Shown here: piece after piece, positions 33,064 through 33,191 of the stretch
Layout of the letters: every line of letters starts with the position of its first letter
Position numbering within the stretch: the first letter of the stretch is position 1
Assembly (NCBI GenBank): GCA_012033255.1
Contig: JAAUSF010000045.1
Span: 1-33,191 of the forward strand
DNA from: Cyanobacteria bacterium RU_5_0
Lineage (GTDB): Bacteria > Cyanobacteriota > Cyanobacteriia > Elainellales > Elainellaceae
Length of the DNA stretch: 33,191 bases
Direction: 5' to 3'
Made by a program: the position numbers and the translations under genes
Notes under the pieces: generated by a model
Database searches by the model: none
What the model was told of the DNA's origin: nothing
The model's input: the letters and a program-made list of their open reading frames with translations, nothing else

Positions 33064-33191
33064 GGGCGTTGCTGAATAGTGGGATGAATCAGGCAGGAAC
33101 GGGCACATCTCCAAATCTAAGGTAGTGAAGTAGCAACCGAATGGAGTATCTCAGCATTTCTATTGACTTGGAGTAACACAAAGTTTTGCGA
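33064..33191 (-). mobile_element. Right-truncated IS1-family insertion sequence end
   Basis: The junction at about 33064 begins GGGCGTTGCTGAATAG, which resembles the terminal inverted repeats of IS1 elements (GGTGATGCTGCC in the E. coli IS1). Inside, the minus strand encodes the end of an IS1-type transposase. The element continues past the window, so its other end, the target duplication and the rest of petJ cannot be seen. Confidence 0.75.
33089..33190 (-). CDS. IS1-family transposase, C-terminal fragment (runs off window)
   Basis: The last 33 codons of a minus-strand gene run from the window edge to TGA at 33089-33091. The peptide starts RKTLCYSKSIEMLRYSIRLL and ends FGDVPVPA. R(K/R)T(L/I)xxSKSxEM is the conserved C-terminus of IS1 InsB transposases. 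The upstream part, including the catalytic residues, is outside the window. The stop lies 25 bp inside the element end, as usual for IS1. Nothing here shows whether the element is intact. Confidence 0.75.
   Translation of the reverse strand, partial: RKTLCYSKSIEMLRYSIRLLLHYLRFGDVPVPA

Overview
The window is chromosomal DNA from a cyanobacterium, probably a filamentous Leptolyngbya/Oscillatoriales-type organism. The signs are many GATCGC/GCGATCGC (HIP1-type) octamers, intergenic heptamer and palindromic repeats of the kind common in cyanobacteria, the carotenoid-glycoside genes cruF/cruG, a Pix/Tax-type phototaxis cluster and a cytochrome c6 gene. The assignment to a genus is inference; no rRNA is present.

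Layout. 1-3.4 kb: a Xi-class glutathione transferase (+), then the minus-strand pair cruF-cruG for myxol-type carotenoids. 3.5-6.1 kb: a membrane-anchored CofE-like protein and a GNAT acetyltransferase (+). 6.1-10.7 kb: a housekeeping run ruvX - DUF3727 - mltG - yqeG - proB (+), with a stretch of three hairpins between yqeG and proB. 10.7-12.4 kb (-): an SRPBCC protein and class I fructose-bisphosphate aldolase. 12.7-21.5 kb (-): two very large hybrid sensor kinases with many PAS/GAF modules, and a small two-helix membrane protein. 22.3-31.7 kb (+): a pixGHIJL-like chemotaxis/phototaxis cluster (PATAN-REC, CheY, CheW, MCP with a cyanobacteriochrome-type GAF, CheA-REC) plus a second CheW-like protein. 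31.8-32.5 kb: a pentapeptide-repeat membrane protein. 32.9-33.2 kb: the 5' part of petJ (cytochrome c6), cut off by the end of an IS1-family element whose transposase C-terminus runs off the window on the minus strand.

How the genes work together. In the pix-like cluster the MCP (light or redox input through GAF, periplasmic input through a Cache-like region) and CheW scaffold control CheA, which phosphorylates its own REC domain and the two REC proteins that set type IV pilus polarity. No CheR or CheB is in the window. The two hybrid kinases upstream have no separate output regulator nearby. The most notable points are the Cys-Tyr variant of the chromophore site in the MCP, the petJ disruption, the spread of intergenic repeats into coding sequence (hybrid kinase, ruvX end, second CheW), a tandem 18-bp repeat inside mltG, and a possible structured RNA ahead of proB. 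I see no clearly new defence, biosynthetic or mobile system; most of the window is recognisable cyanobacterial chromosome.
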